This document shows, one piece after another, positions 12,401 through 25,555 of a stretch of DNA of 64,000 bases. Both the position numbers and the translations under genes were made by a program. Source of the DNA: Eutypa lata (lineage: Eukaryota > Ascomycota > Sordariomycetes > Xylariales > Diatrypaceae); NCBI GenBank assembly GCA_022661535.1, contig JAKULF010000001.1, positions 3,658,001 through 3,722,000 of the forward strand. Reading direction: 5' to 3'. The notes under the pieces are model-generated. The model did not search any database, had not been told where the DNA came from, and saw only the letters and a list, made by a program, of their open reading frames with translations. Every line of letters begins with the position of its first letter. Position 1 is the first letter of the stretch.

Positions 12401-13296
12401 GGCTTGGAGAGATAACAATAATATATACTTCAAATGCAGTACTCACCTCCATATATGGCCTTCATATATTTATAAAAAATAGCCTCGCAAACCTACAACT
12501 TAATTACATTCATGACTCCGTCTTCTGTTCATTACTTATCTTATAAACTTACTTATTGCCTTTTTATTGCTTTCTGTGACCAAACTAAACAATGTTTATA
12601 GCGCAGACACGGCGTTGTTTTGGATTTATACTCATTATTAGGAGTAATGCATCAGAAGATGAAAACTTCCAGAGAAACACTGAATATAATAAGCATTGGT
12701 GTTTCTGAATAACACGAAATTAGTAATTTCTCACTATATTGGCTCCCTGGATAAGACTTTGTTAGGTCTTCGGCTTGCTTCGTCAACTCAAAAGGACATA
12801 TGTAGAAATACGAGGATGTGCAGCTAGGTCCCGGTACTAACACCAACTCCACATCGTGAACTGAATAGTGGTTTAGCCTAGTCTCCGGTAATTCGTATAT
12901 TTTAAGCGTGGACTGCAAGTGTGACAGTGCACAACAAAGCAACAAATATCATCGACAATGAGATGTAAGCCTTCTCCATTAATATCCTCAAATGATCACC
13001 TGTTCGATGTTGGCCTTGAACCTCAAATATAGCATTCGCGGTTGTTTTCTGCTTCAAGGGAACTTGCGTCATCCCTAGACTATACTCACGATGTTCTGCC
13101 TTGTCTGCATTTGTCCTGGCTGACAGACGCAACAACCTAATTAGCATGAGATCAGTGGCACTAAGGGAGATGAATGCAACAGCGGGAACTACTGACAACT
13201 AAATAGGATTCATTTTTTTCCTCCATACTTTTGGTCAGCAACAGTGAAGAGAATACTTCAACGAGTCTTTCGTAGATCTAGACTAATTAATTCAAA
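9407..13296. other. Gene-poor region, no gene seen
   Basis: Sequence becomes AT-rich from about 9.9 kb. Short open frames occur on both strands but none shows coding character or a recognisable motif. A GC-rich island with GGCC/GGTCCC palindromes sits at about 10,795-10,845. Confidence 0.45.
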
Positions 13297-14106
13297 ATGA
13301 GCTCGTACGGAAACGATGAATATACCTGTTGGGGTGGTATGTTTCGCCCTTTTAGATCATTACATCGTGTATAGCTATGTGTTGTAGCCTTTCATTCATA
13401 AATAGTTCCTACTTGGCCTCGGACGATTATGGCTCCCGTAGCCACAACAATTTCTGTGACCCATCTGATTGTAGAAACAGCTATTAGTCTTCATCTAACG
13501 ACGGACGAGGTGGAAATCCTGGTTACAATAGAATTCCTCTAGCCATGAATCTGGAGGCTACGAAAGTGGTCGAGACCATGGCAGCTATAACGAACGGAAC
13601 GATAACTAGCGCCGAGGAAACGGCACATATGGTATCATTCACGACAATAGCCGTCGAGACGACGACAGCTACGGCGGAGGTAAACACATCGCTAACTCGG
13701 GATATGGCGATCCCTCGTCTGGGGACAAACGTCCAGAATATGAAAGTTGGAGGGATATCCCTGCTTCTCGCCACAATGATACGTACAGTGGTGGTAGGCA
13801 ACATGAAGATTATAGCGTTAGCTATAATACAGGCTCATAATTACAGGGACGAGCAGCCCAGCCATCCAAGCACCGTTTATAGCAGTAGCCGTCGTGGTGA
13901 TAACAGCCATGGCGGTAGTCGGCGAAACGATCGTTCTAGCTACGGCAGCCAGACTTCGTCGCATAGATCGTCCCAGCCAGTCGGGGGGAGATGGCTCGGG
14001 CAGCGGCTATAGTCAAGATCATGGCAGTTACGGCTCCTCTCACAAGACCGAGAGTTATGAAACTAAGGTGCAGCTCCAGCGGCGGTGTCCTAGGAAACTC
14101 GCTTAG
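13297..14106 (+). pseudogene. Decayed Ser/Gly/Tyr/Arg-rich protein gene
   Basis: An ATG at 13297 opens MSSYGNDEYTCWGG, followed by a GTATGT donor. The downstream DNA then reads, across shifting frames, as a low-complexity protein rich in Ser, Gly, Tyr, Arg, Asp, Asn and His: SDDYGSRSHNN, SSSNDGRGGNPGYNR, SHESGGYESGRDHGSYNERN, DDDSYGGG, SSSRRGDNSHGGSRRNDRSS, SGYSQDHGSYGSS. At least three in-frame stops and two or three frame changes interrupt it, so it cannot make a full protein. The composition resembles disordered SYG-rich stress or RNA-associated proteins of ascomycetes, but I cannot name a family. The surroundings are AT-rich and gene-poor, in keeping with a dead copy. Confidence 0.55.
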
Positions 14107-14908
14107 GGGCATCGACGGACATAATGATGACAAACCGTTCAAGGATGAGAGAGGCTTACAGATGAGGTGATACAGGGCTTCGCAGACTACGCCAAAAATA
14201 AAAAAGGTGGTAGATTCCTTCAGGAACGTTTCTTAGCCTCGGTATACATAGTTGTACTTGACACGGCAAGAATCAAGAGGTGGCCAGTAGGTAATCCATT
14301 CCATTTTGTTGAGGATAGTCGATGTTCTCACATAGTTAGAAGATAGAAACAAAAAGAGTCTCAGGAGCTCCAAAGAAATCACTGCCTCATTTTTATAATT
14401 ATGATCAAATCAGCCTCGTCACTGCAATAACTCATCCCTGCTAGCGGGTGCGGCAAGCTGACGGTATAGTCTTTTGAATACATTATATCACGGTTTATTT
14501 TTCGGATCTCAATAATGTATAGTCGAGATATACTTGCATTTAGTTAGGTCTTACTACCGATGATGGTAGAGCCCAAGTAATTTGACCTAAGCAGCCACCT
14601 AAGCAGCCCTTCTCACCTTCTCTGATTCCTTGCCTCCACCCGTACACAACTCTCATAGAAGATGAGCGGTGAACAAATACATCTACTAGATTGTAAGTCT
14701 CAATGTTTAAATCGTTATCATCAATCAATAGGTTCTTGGTCATTTAGGTTAACTACTTCTACGGCGTGCTGGCTCTCTGCATGGTGGGTGAAAGTGGAAA
14801 ATCATCAACAGCGGGCGGTATCTTGGAAAATAAATTAATGTTCATTTCGTAGTTTAAAAACTTTAAAACATGATTCTTGGAATTAAGCACCGAAGAAAAG
14901 CAGATCCT
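14107..14908. other. AT-rich spacer, no gene seen
   Basis: No supported frame on either strand. It leads into the inverted-repeat element that begins near 14,909. Confidence 0.4.
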
Positions 14909-15305
14909 GTTTTTATAATGAGCTTTATTAAATCTGCGGTGATAATTTTTCTAGATCTGCAGTGATCCCTACATAAGTCCTCTGCCGCCACCACCACCTA
15001 TAAATGCCAATTAGCCGTTGAAAATCACTCCAGTATGCTGCTATATACGTCTCCTTTAATTGATGTAATTAAATCCATTAGTTATTGTATTGTTACAGTC
15101 GAATTTCGTCGCACTAAAAGATCATTATGGCAGTATAGCATAGCATAGCATAGCATTTTCCGGATCGAATATCATGCGATAATAACGTATAAAATTAATG
15201 AAAATGGTACGTTTAGATACCTTTTAAGATAGTAAGGTCCTATAAGAAAACAAACTGTCCATTTACCTAGGGATCACTGCAGATCTAGTAAAGCTCTCTA
15301 TAATT
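14909..15305. mobile_element. Candidate miniature inverted-repeat element
   Basis: A perfect 21-nt inverted repeat pairs 14951-14971 (core AGATCTGCAGTGATCCC) with 15268-15288. The left arm also carries a second, degenerate outer copy at 14921-14943 (AGCTTTATTAAATCTGCGGT) that matches the reverse complement of 15272-15294. The interior of about 300 bp is AT-rich and non-coding. This fits a MITE-like, non-autonomous DNA element whose left end was duplicated. I could not establish a target-site duplication, so ends are approximate. Confidence 0.5.
15136..15156. repeat. Short tandem repeat TAGCA x4
   Basis: Four consecutive TAGCA units inside the candidate inverted-repeat element. Confidence 0.9.
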
Positions 15306-18300
15306 TTTGTCTCATGTACAACGCCTTTATTAACTTACACACTATCCGGGTCACAAGGCCGAGTAGGCGCCAACATAGCTTGGAAAATACTTTATATGCA
15401 TCAGTAGGCCTAGGAGTGGCATTTATCTGCAAGGAATACGAGTCGACAATGTATTCTAGGCCTATAATGATTGTATTGACTCTCATTTACCTCGGGTTCT
15501 GTTGCTGGCCTCACGAACAGATACATATAATTCGAAATTCTAGGTGTTACCTATCCCACGCAACTGCATTTTAAAGGCTCCTTATTAGCTCTTATTAAGC
15601 TCTATCGGAAGGAAAAGGGGGAATAGAGCTATCTAAGGGCAATAGGGGTGATTACACCTTTTTATACAACTCGTTAGTAGAGTATACTCTCTATCTTCAA
15701 GCTCTCATTGAACCTGCTGCAGCACATACATTTCTATCCGGATAACGCGTATCGTTATGTGTTGACCGGGAAAGCCTTCCACTAGCAGAATCGCACTGAT
15801 CAAGAAGTCAAGGGACTAGTGCTCCATAGGCCAATGTTATGGACTTGAAAGGCCTTCTAGCCCTCTGAGGTAAGCTCAAGAGTGTTATTATGATGGCGAT
15901 CATGAGTGAGATTTTATTTTTGTTTGAAAGTATTTGAAAAGGACGTCGGTGACTTCGGAGACGGCAGAGAGATTAAAAGAGACATTATCTTGTTGTTTGG
16001 ATGAGAACAGCATGGCAAATATTGATGTTGGATTTCGTCAGTGATAGATCTTCTGTCGTGATAGAAGTTTTCTCATATGTCTACTTAGTTGCCCCGAAAA
16101 CATGTCTAGTAAGAATAAGTCCTTCGATGAATTGTAATTATCTTCGCTCGATATCCCAAACAATAGCCTATTGAACGCAGCCGTACATACTGTTATTAAA
16201 ACGAGGTTGGTCTCAACATTAGGTAGAATGATCAGCAAAGTACGTCTCACAGACGAGGTGTAGTCGCCGGACAAGAAGGAAGGCGTATTAGCTCGTGATA
16301 GGCATCCTGGACGTGGTTTCGTTTAAGCTGGGTACCTAGTTTTAGCGGTTGCAGTAATCGTTGCTCTAGGGAGACCCATCTCAGGTCAATAACCCCAGCC
16401 AAGCACCTCGCCTTGTAGTAAAAGTGCTAGTAGCAGTGGGATCTCCTCACATTAAGTCAAGACCCATGATGAACTCAACAGGGTGGAAATATTGCACGAC
16501 TTTTTCGTCTGTGAGGTCTAGAAAATGGCAATGATGGAAGTACCCAATATCCAATCGGTAGGTGCTAACCATGCTCCAGAGAATATTGGTGAGCTTACAG
16601 GCCCCTTGTGCGAATAACGAGGGGACAGCAATATTCACAGCTTACTTGATATGTGGTAGCTCTAGTATCCAAGACATAGTCGGAGAATCAATAAGTCGTC
16701 CCAACGGGTGCCACATATGATTTGCAAGCTTGCAATGGGCATACAGTAGGATGAATGCTGTTGCGGAGGTAATAAGGGGGCTGTGATGGCATAATATAGG
16801 AACTAGATGCCACGTTTTACTAGGCTTATAACTCGGATTATAAAATAAATGGTAAGGACTTCGGCAAGTGGTAAGCGGTAATATCTATGAGCCACAAGAT
16901 AGTAGAGTCATATAGTCAGTCTATCAAGTATTCTATTTGAGACATATTATCAGACAGACCGGTAATGAGTCCGGGAAAGTTAAAAGGACTCGAAATATCC
17001 CTGGGTGACCTTCCCTGGGAAATTGTAAAAATGTGAAGAATGTAATCATTTAGTCAGCTCTTGTTTGTGAAATTGCAATGTCGAGAACATGCTCTCTTCA
17101 TCAACACCGAATCTAGCGATTCATTCTATTGGCTACAATCCCACTGTTCCCTTAATCTGGAGCCCTGGATAAGAATATATGAGAAGCTAGAGATAGATAG
17201 CATTTGGCAATATGCCTGGATCTGTCTAGCTCTAGGCCATAGAAACTTTGCTTCACCTCCGTCGTGGGACGATTTATGTTATCATATCGCAGTCCAGTTG
17301 CTATTTCCTACATATTTAGATGATATGTGATCAATAGGTTAACCCACGCTTCGAGGATATTTGTTATGGACTACGATTAGGCGCAATGGCCTTTCTAGAA
17401 GGTGCATCCGAGCGGTATCTGCTTTTTATTACGCCCTAATATAGTTCATGCCATAACAATTTTGATTTCGAAGACATGAACTTACAGCAAGCCCTTATAA
17501 AAAGAAACGTCTAAGTTTAAGAGAATCGATATAATAGCAGTAAATAATGATGTCTGGTATGAAATCAATGACTTTGATCAACATGACGATTATGACATTT
17601 AATATATCGAGTTGACAACTTCATATGGATATATGGCAGCTTACATAGCTGCTTCGCACTCTACTTGGCTTGTCACCGTGTGTAATATAAGCGGTAAAAG
17701 CATTAATGTTAGCGACATGTAAGGTCCCTTCTAACTATGACCCATCTAAGAGATTATGAATTTGAAGCGTTACATATCCCAGTGGCAATTTGTAACGGAA
17801 AACATACTTTCCCTAGTTGAATACGAAGGGTCTTGCTAGCTAAAAAAGAGATAATGCCTTACTTATACACTTGCCGTTCACAACTTATTCTAGAGACTTA
17901 TATTCCTCTCGGGGTCATTGCACACATACCAATTAGTGATGCAAGGTCAAGTAGGTCTAGATATTTAAAAGATTTCCTAGTTTAAGCCAACCCCTTAATC
18001 AAGTACTGAGTAAGATGCCCCTTAAGTTGCACGACATGCATCATGACAAAAATGAACAATGATTAAGAGCATATGCCTCATTACAAAGGCTTAACCTGTA
18101 TAATACGTGGCTCGATAAAATATATTATTTGGAAACCAAAAGAACAGCACAAACGAAGATTATAAATAAACCACATATATAAACAGCATCTAATAAATTA
18201 TTTCTCGCTTCTAATCATCACTTACCATTTCATCAACTACCCACGGTCAAGAGTGGAATTTCGACCTCTACTGGCTGAAAAGGATACAGCTTCGAAAGCG

Positions 18301-18660
18301 TTAAAGATCTCTCGCATTATACAACGATCAAAAAAACAACAACAACGATAAACACGACGTGGTTAATTACACAACACCGAACCTCAGCCATGAAGTTATA
18401 ACGGCTACGTAGCAGTTGCAAGTAACAATGAATTATTGCTAAGCCGCACTGCTAAGTGCTTGCATGCTATTGTACGTATGTACTAACTTTAGTGGCGTAA
18501 CCATGACACTTCTTACCCCTCCCCCGCATTCCGAAAAAAAAAGCGAACCCCCAGCCACATAACTATACAGTAGGTATGTGCCACTATAGTCTACCCTACG
18601 ATCTACAGTAATTTTCAATCTAAAGTGAAAAGGCGATGAGCTAAAAACAGAAGAAAAGAA
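15306..18660. other. Long AT-rich gene-poor block
   Basis: Stop codons are dense in all frames. Short frames at about 16.0-16.6 kb (minus) and 17.06-17.33 kb (plus) could be relics of genes, but no motif supports them. The block looks like mutated repeat DNA of the sort left by repeat-induced point mutation; this is an inference from appearance only. Confidence 0.4.
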
Positions 18661-18700
18661 TTTTTCCTTCTCTCGGCTGTTTGAGGCACATGAGCCGAAC

Positions 18701-18837
18701 CGACCGACGTCACCGACTTTTCCCCAAGCCCACTGTGAGCTTGAGAACGCAATGCTACCTAATCTGACCTGGGGTGTCCTTGGGGCATTGTATGCATGTA
18801 CTATAAAAAAGGGGGGCGTTGTGACGTCACTTGACGT
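18701..18837 (+). promoter_or_regulatory. Promoter-like segment: CRE sites and TATA box
   Basis: A perfect CRE palindrome TGACGTCA lies at 18822-18829, a half-site TTGACGT follows at 18831-18837, and another CGACGTCA sits at 18705-18712. A TATAAAAAA box is at 18802-18810. A pyrimidine-rich tract follows at about 18,855-18,905, as is common at fungal start sites. CRE sites are bound by bZIP factors of the CREB/ATF type. No protein-coding gene that I can support starts downstream on the plus strand. Confidence 0.4.
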
Positions 18838-18905
18838 TTAGGTATCCACACCCTCGGTTCTCTCCCTGGAGATCTCTCTCTCCCCCCAGCCCCCACGCAG
18901 TCCCC

Positions 18906-21900
18906 GCTGTTGCGACGTCGAGTCAAGTCAAGTCAAGAAAGTATGTATGTGGTATGAATGTGTGCAGTCAGTTTGGAAGACCGTGAACTACATGTACGCG
19001 AGGCTGCGCGCAAAAGGTGATTACATAGAAGATGTGTCAGATACGCAGTATATTGTGTTGCATGTGCGATACGATGACTCACGAAGAGACTCTCAGCTAG
19101 AGGGTATGCAGGTATGTAAGGAGAGACAAAGATCTCGGTCGTCATGACGGCGTACCCGTGGCATCACAAACCCGTGATACTTACATACATATCTGCCCCA
19201 ACCCTGTCGCAGATCGCAGCTCGACAACTTCTTATTTGGTGCCGGACAGACAGATTACACCATTCCCTTGAGACCAAAGCAGGGGTACATACATACATAG
19301 CCAGTCGATTGTACGTAGGTGGTAGCGGCAACTGAGCTGCAGGTTCAAGATAGACATATGTATCCCTTTTCTTGCGATGGGACGGGCTTACCGACTTTGC
19401 CTACCGTCGTATTGTTTAAAACAAAAATAGATTTTATCCCAGTTGCAATGATGCCATGCCGATGTATGCGTATGTATGTTAGTTTAACAACGGCAGCAGA
19501 TCGGCTCGACTAACGTGCTGTCCGCATGCAATGCAGGACAAAGACAAGAGGGTGAGTGGTACATACATACATATGTGTGTAATAGCATCCATGATGTACG
19601 ACAGGTCCATCCATTATGAGTCGGCACCCCGAAGCGGCAATCAGGGAGGCCGATCACTTTGCGTGCCCACAATGATCGGCCGTGGCTTGACCAATGGCCT
19701 CGACCGTAAGGTGAACATCTCACTCATTGTAGGGAGAGGGCTACGTCTTTGCACCACCACACCTCCTTTCCCTTCCTCTGCTGTGGCAAAGGCGGTAGGG
19801 CAGGGTAGGGCATGTCGTTACTATCTATGGATATGTGTGTGTGTGCGTGTGTATGTACTGCTAGCGAACCCCCCCTCCCCCGGAGACAGACCGAATCTGG
19901 TGAACTCTCTTCTCCCCTCGCTTAGGAAATGCTCGTCGCTCCCATTTACAAGGATGCTGGACTACGTATATACAAGTGAGTAGGGATAGACTCTACTTCG
20001 AGACGACTGTGGCGAGCGCGGACGACTACCGGATGCGGCAACTTTGCTGGTCGATAGCGGCTCATCATTGGCTAATCCTGTAGCCCGTCCGGGGCCTGCG
20101 AAGTCCCGGGAGCTGTGGCTTGTGTGTATTAACCATCCTCACTTTCGGTGCGGTCGCGAGGGGTTTCTCCCCGTCCGCTCTAATAATAACAGGACGTACC
20201 TACCTCCGGGAATGCGGATTCCCGGAGGACCCCTAAATGTTGTAGTATGTATGTAATGTAGGATAGGGCCCTTGCACCTCGATGACATTAGCCACACGTA
20301 ATTCTCGTTCGATGAACTGGACCTTTTTCTCCCGTCCTTTCACACTATTTGATGATTTTGTTCGTCGTCCATGGGGGCGCCGGTTTGCAGTTAACTCGAA
20401 AGGGTAATTCACCCCAGGGGGTATGGGCAACAAAAGGTGTGGCTCGACCCTCTCGGCCAAACCTTATGCTGGCGTCGAGAAGCGGTACACTTTTTCAGTG
20501 TGGCGATTTCCCTTTATCTCTCCCTACTACTAACCCTAACACTAGGGCACACCCAATTGACAAACCGTTCGGAAGAAGCCACCTCTGGATCCCTTGCGGA
20601 CTTTGCATTCTCGGGACATGATTGGCTCTAGCCACGCATATAAGAAGTTGTCGCGGCGAGCCGCAGGTGGCGATATCCAGCAGTAGCGCGCCGAATCAGC
20701 GCGGCGCTCGCGTCTAGTCGTTCTCGACTCTGCGGCAGCTCCCTTTCCCATCTCCCTGACCAGCTGAAAACTAGAACGTAGTTTTCCAACGCCTATTGGG
20801 CAAGTCGGTGATTTGAATTCCACGTGTGTGGTCTGCGTTCGTGAGGCCTCCCAGAAAAAGGGCTGCGAAACCGCTGATGATAGCCTAGCCCTCCTCCGGT
20901 CTTTGTCCCCCCCTTTTTTGTCTTCTGTCTATGTACGCGTACTCGGGGCTGTTCCGGGAGACCGCAGACTTTTTGCGTAACGACGATGATCCGTGTTCCT
21001 ACAAGGGCATTGTAGAACGTGCAGCTTCACGCGCATTCGTGACTCCTAACACCAATTGCTGGTTGATGTGCCGCTGTAAGGCCCTGAGAAGACGCGGTTG
21101 TGGCAGCCCTCCAGGCTGTGATGAAGCATACCACCGGCGATTCACGGTCGGCAGTTTTTGACCCGGGGGGACCGTGCAGCCGAAAGATGCCGGGAAGCAG
21201 GGGGATCAAGCCTCCCGAGACGGGTGGCAAAGCTTAGATGGGCTGATGAGAGTCTAGGTGTAACTGTGGCGAGTGTGGCCTTGGCGCAGTAATTGTACAC
21301 GCATTCTCGACCCAAAGTACCGGTACATGCTTTGATTAGCGACCACTCATTAATAAGTTTTGGGTTATTAGTGGCTTACCTTATGTGTGCCCTATCTGGT
21401 AGCTAGAGAATCCGCATTAACCGAGCCTTCGATCAATCTCATTAGCGATCTGGCGATGCGCTGGTAGCGAGCTCTAGTAAAATGTGCTATAGCGCTGCTA
21501 GCTGCATCTTCCAGGATGAGGCTCGCAGCGAATTACAGTGAATAATGAGCCTTTTGTCGACGGGCTGACTGTTGCACTGCACCGCGACGTGCTGCTCCCG
21601 AGATTGGAACTTGACGTTGAAGCCCATAACCAGACCGCTATCGTGCGAAAAGCAGGCGCCGTGGCTGATATCAAAAACCCCCTGGATGGGAGAAGAACTC
21701 CCAATATACGGCAGGAACATAAGCAGCAGACACCGAAAACAAATATCACTAGCAACTACTATATACGCCTATCCATAAGTCGGGTTTCATATAAACATGT
21801 GGCTAAATTTGGATTTCATCTTAACTAAATAGACGGTGAACGTTGAAACAACTCTCGGGCAAACCCCCACCATGTCGGTTACTTGAACGCATAAATGACC

Positions 21901-24900
21901 AGTAAGAAGCCAAGGATTACGGCGCCGTGTACCCAAAGGTTCTAGAGCTGGTATGCCCACTAGTGTAATAACAGCACATTTGTAGATATAAACACACATA
22001 CCGAGTTAGGTGATTGTCTTCTTAGACGTATGTAGGATATTGGACCGGATAAGAGGCATTCTTGAGAGGTATTAGTCTCTTTGTACCGTTCTCTCACATC
22101 GCACAACTCTGCTCCTACGGGACTAAGTGAGCCGAAGACTACCATGCAATTTTGAAATGCGGTTCAATAAACCCATGGGCGAGAAAAGGGCATTTGAAGC
22201 TAGGTGTCTAGGTAGACTCAAGCCAGACGAATGAAAGGCCTCAGAGCTATGATCGCATGTGCTTCTCCAGGCGACGGGTAGTTAGTCCCCCGTAGTGTTC
22301 CTCTAATCGAGGCCTTGCTCGCCCACTAATAACACCTATGGTTGAAAGCACCGGGAAACGGCCGCGACTCATGAGGTTCACATTTGCCTAGTTGGGTTGT
22401 TTCTGACTCTACGAATTTAGAGATGCGGGACCATGGGATGAGAAGAAAAGCAGAGGTCTACCGAATCCATGGGGGTAAAGACAAGACTTTAGCTCTTCTT
22501 CCATTCTCAGGCATAGAGGTAGGTATTTAGCAAGTTAGGAAGAGAAACCCACTCTGGCAGCAGCACGCACGGAGGAGACCAATACCGCCGTGGTCCCGGG
22601 TTCGCTGGGTATACTTTATGGGATGGCTGGGATATGGCTTCTTCAACGACACCAAAATGACGTCTAGCTAGTTACCTACCTACCTAGCCAGATAACGTAG
22701 TAAGGCTCCACGGAGGGGCAAGAGAAGGTTCTGGCAGACGCTTCTCACGGCAAAGACGGCGTATGGTAGCTGGGTAGGTACTGTAGTTGATTAGGGTTGG
22801 ATGAAAATGGACGGGTGACGCCTCAAAGTGAGACGGGATGTGGGAAACAGTTGGGCGGTTGTGATTTTTTTTTGTATGTGCAAATGTCGGTGGCAGATTC
22901 TCTTTTGGCGCAAATCGTCGATCGTCTGTTATCAGCTTAATCTCACGTGTAGTTCATTTATCCCTTGAAAAGTGACAGGCTCTGGTTAGGTGCCCTCTAC
23001 CAGCAGGAGACTCATAACCACCCCTCCCCCTCCCCCTCCTCCCCTCTCTAACGGGGTCTCTCTGGCGGGGCATGTATAACTCCTTCTGGCTCATGTCACT
23101 TCTCTCGACTGTAATCTCAGCAAGACATCACCCCGTCTGAAGTCAGGTGAACGCGATGGGGATCCGCACAACGACGTGGTGATGGTGGTGGTGGTCTGCT
23201 GTGCTGTGCTGTGTCGCGGGCGCGGTTGATCATTTAGGGCTGGTAGGCCGAAGTTGATACCCAATCTCGATGGCATCTCGGTAACACCCCCTCCAATCTG
23301 AAACGCCGGGAATTGCGCAAGCGGTATGTCACGTTATGGGTGGTAATTGGATAACTGAATTAGCATACATACATATAATAACAGGAACGTTTTAGTTAGG
23401 TGGTTAGGGGGCTCCATTCATGCGCGCGGTAAATCCCCCGGACGGATCGATGACAAGGTCCCTTATTCATTCATTCATTTATTCATCCATCCGCATTGCA
23501 TGGGAGAGAGTGAGTGAGAGTACGCGGGTGGGAGGAGGTTGGTTGGTTGGTTGGTCCTTTTGTTTCGTTTCAACCCTCTCTCACTCACCCACTCGCTGAG
23601 TCACATCGCTCGGTGGTTGCCCTTTCCCCCGCGACCCCAATTCCAAAAAAGCAGCGAATGGGAGCTCCAGCTACCAACTTGGTCCTGCATTATTGCACAT
23701 ATCGTAAGATTCTGATTTACACCAGCTCCCAGCTCCCTTGTCGCGGGGGAGACAGCAGTAATACCATATTTAAATGGGAGGATCACGCCCACGAGTTTGG
23801 AGTTTGATAAGTTAGCGTGTAGGCAATCTAACTGTGGGGAGTCGGACAGAATATTCCGGGGCAAGTTTATGCGCTGTAGACCGCCATACCTACCAGGCAT
23901 TGCATTGTACAATACATCGGTACCGAAGACGGCAGGTATCTTCACGTGCCATTGCCGATAGAATGAGTTGACGGTAGCTAGAACTGTAGTTTTTCAGTTA
24001 GTAAATGCTTACTTTGCAGCTGTGGCAGTTAATAGAAGCCTTCCTCTCTTCACCTAAACAAAAGTTCCCATGCTGTAGTTACAATGCTTACAGTGCATGC
24101 ATACTATTGTAGGTATTGTAGGTATATCATGCTTACCTACCCAGGTATTGTACTTGCGTAATCAGTAAATAAGCCACAGTGGCGTACAGTAGCAGTGAAA
24201 ATACATACATACAAACCCCCATAAATATGTAATAAAAAGTGTGTGGTATAACCCAGGCCCATCTTATAAGCTAATAGTGCAATCTGATTGAAAGATCAAC
24301 GGTAATAAATATGGGGTTATTATTAAAAGTACCCAGGTTATAATGAGAGTCATGTTTGAAGGGTCGTCTTAGTCTTTCGTTCCCACTCTGCCACCATCAC
24401 CACCCCTCCATCTCAGAGCCTTTCGATGGGTAGGCATCTAGACTCCTACCTTTTAAGTAGTGAAATAATAATCTGCTCAAGTGCGGGCAGCTGAACAATA
24501 AGGTAATACCCCACGAGTTATCTTTATTTCCCGTAGATTGCCGGCTGGGGGAGGGGAGGGGGCTTGTGACGCCGCCGGGCCATGGGTGTCACACGATGGT
24601 AAGGCCATGCGTCTCACTCCTCTCCGCGCTTGCAGGATCATGCCATGCGGGTTTTGTTTTAGTAGGAAATACTTCACTACATACCTACTTACATACATAT
24701 GGCTTGCTTAAGAGGAGATTATGCAATCACCTCATTACTTAGGGGCTTGCAGCCCATGAGTAGGTAGCATTCGACAAAAGAAACCTTCGGGACAAAGGAA
24801 GAGAATCGGGATTCTTTGTAATCACGACGGAGAGTTGAGAATACATACAGGTGGTGGTATTAGTGCTCATGCATTTTATTAGTAGCTCCTATAGATCCAG

Positions 24901-25555
24901 TTAACCTGGCTGCTGTGATGTATTAGGCGGAGCCAGTGGTCAAGCCGTAAGGGCTTCTGCCTCTAGGTTAGGTACAAGACATAGTTATTAATAACAAGTG
25001 TTACTCGATTAAAAATCGTGTACGGTACAAGAGAAGACAGGACGGTATGTCCTCGAAGAAGATGAAGAACAAAAATCGAAAATTCGTTGCGGGTATCATT
25101 TGTATTCCCCCATATCATCCAAACCACAAAAACAATGCCTTCTTTTCCAGTCTCTATTGGTGAATGATTCCAAGGCAGACAGACCTATCGTTTGTCCAGT
25201 GGTTCTCGCCAGAGCAATTAGCAATACCAAATAATCCGCAGCAAACAAGCTTCCATGCCGTCTCCAGAATTGTTTCATTAGTAGGAATATCGAAGGCTGT
25301 GCCTGCATGCCTGAATGCCTAAAGGAACGAAGTAAACATTGCTGCCCGTAAGGGAGTGGTATCTTTGTTGTTCCCCTCCTTAAAACGCCGAGTAACAAAA
25401 GAGCCGTTCCGCCGTTTTGGCAGTGCGCAATTGCCATCATTAAGTAACGAGGCGGCAGGTTTGATGTCCAAAAAAAAAAAAAAAAGGTTCCTCGACCATG
25501 TCTATATTATATATTCCAATAACATCCCAATCGGTATTCGTCGTCATTCATTGAA
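18906..25555. other. Mixed-composition region without supported genes
   Basis: Base composition is near even in parts (18.9-23.6 kb), unlike the AT-rich blocks around it. It holds simple repeats: ACAT/GTAT runs near 19.56 and 23.37 kb, CATT units at 23,467-23,484, and GGTT units at 23,539-23,554. A telomere-like CTAACCCTAAC occurs at 20,528-20,538. Open frames are short and overlap on both strands. The area could carry long 5' leaders or non-coding RNA; I can support no gene. Confidence 0.4.

Noticed and set aside
12652..13198. Two adjacent minus-strand frames with hydrophobic segments
   Set aside because: AT-rich DNA gives hydrophobic codons by chance; no family feature and no joining splice sites were found.
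20528..20538. Telomere-like CTAACCCTAAC
   Set aside because: Less than two repeat units; chance occurrence is likely and it is far from any end.
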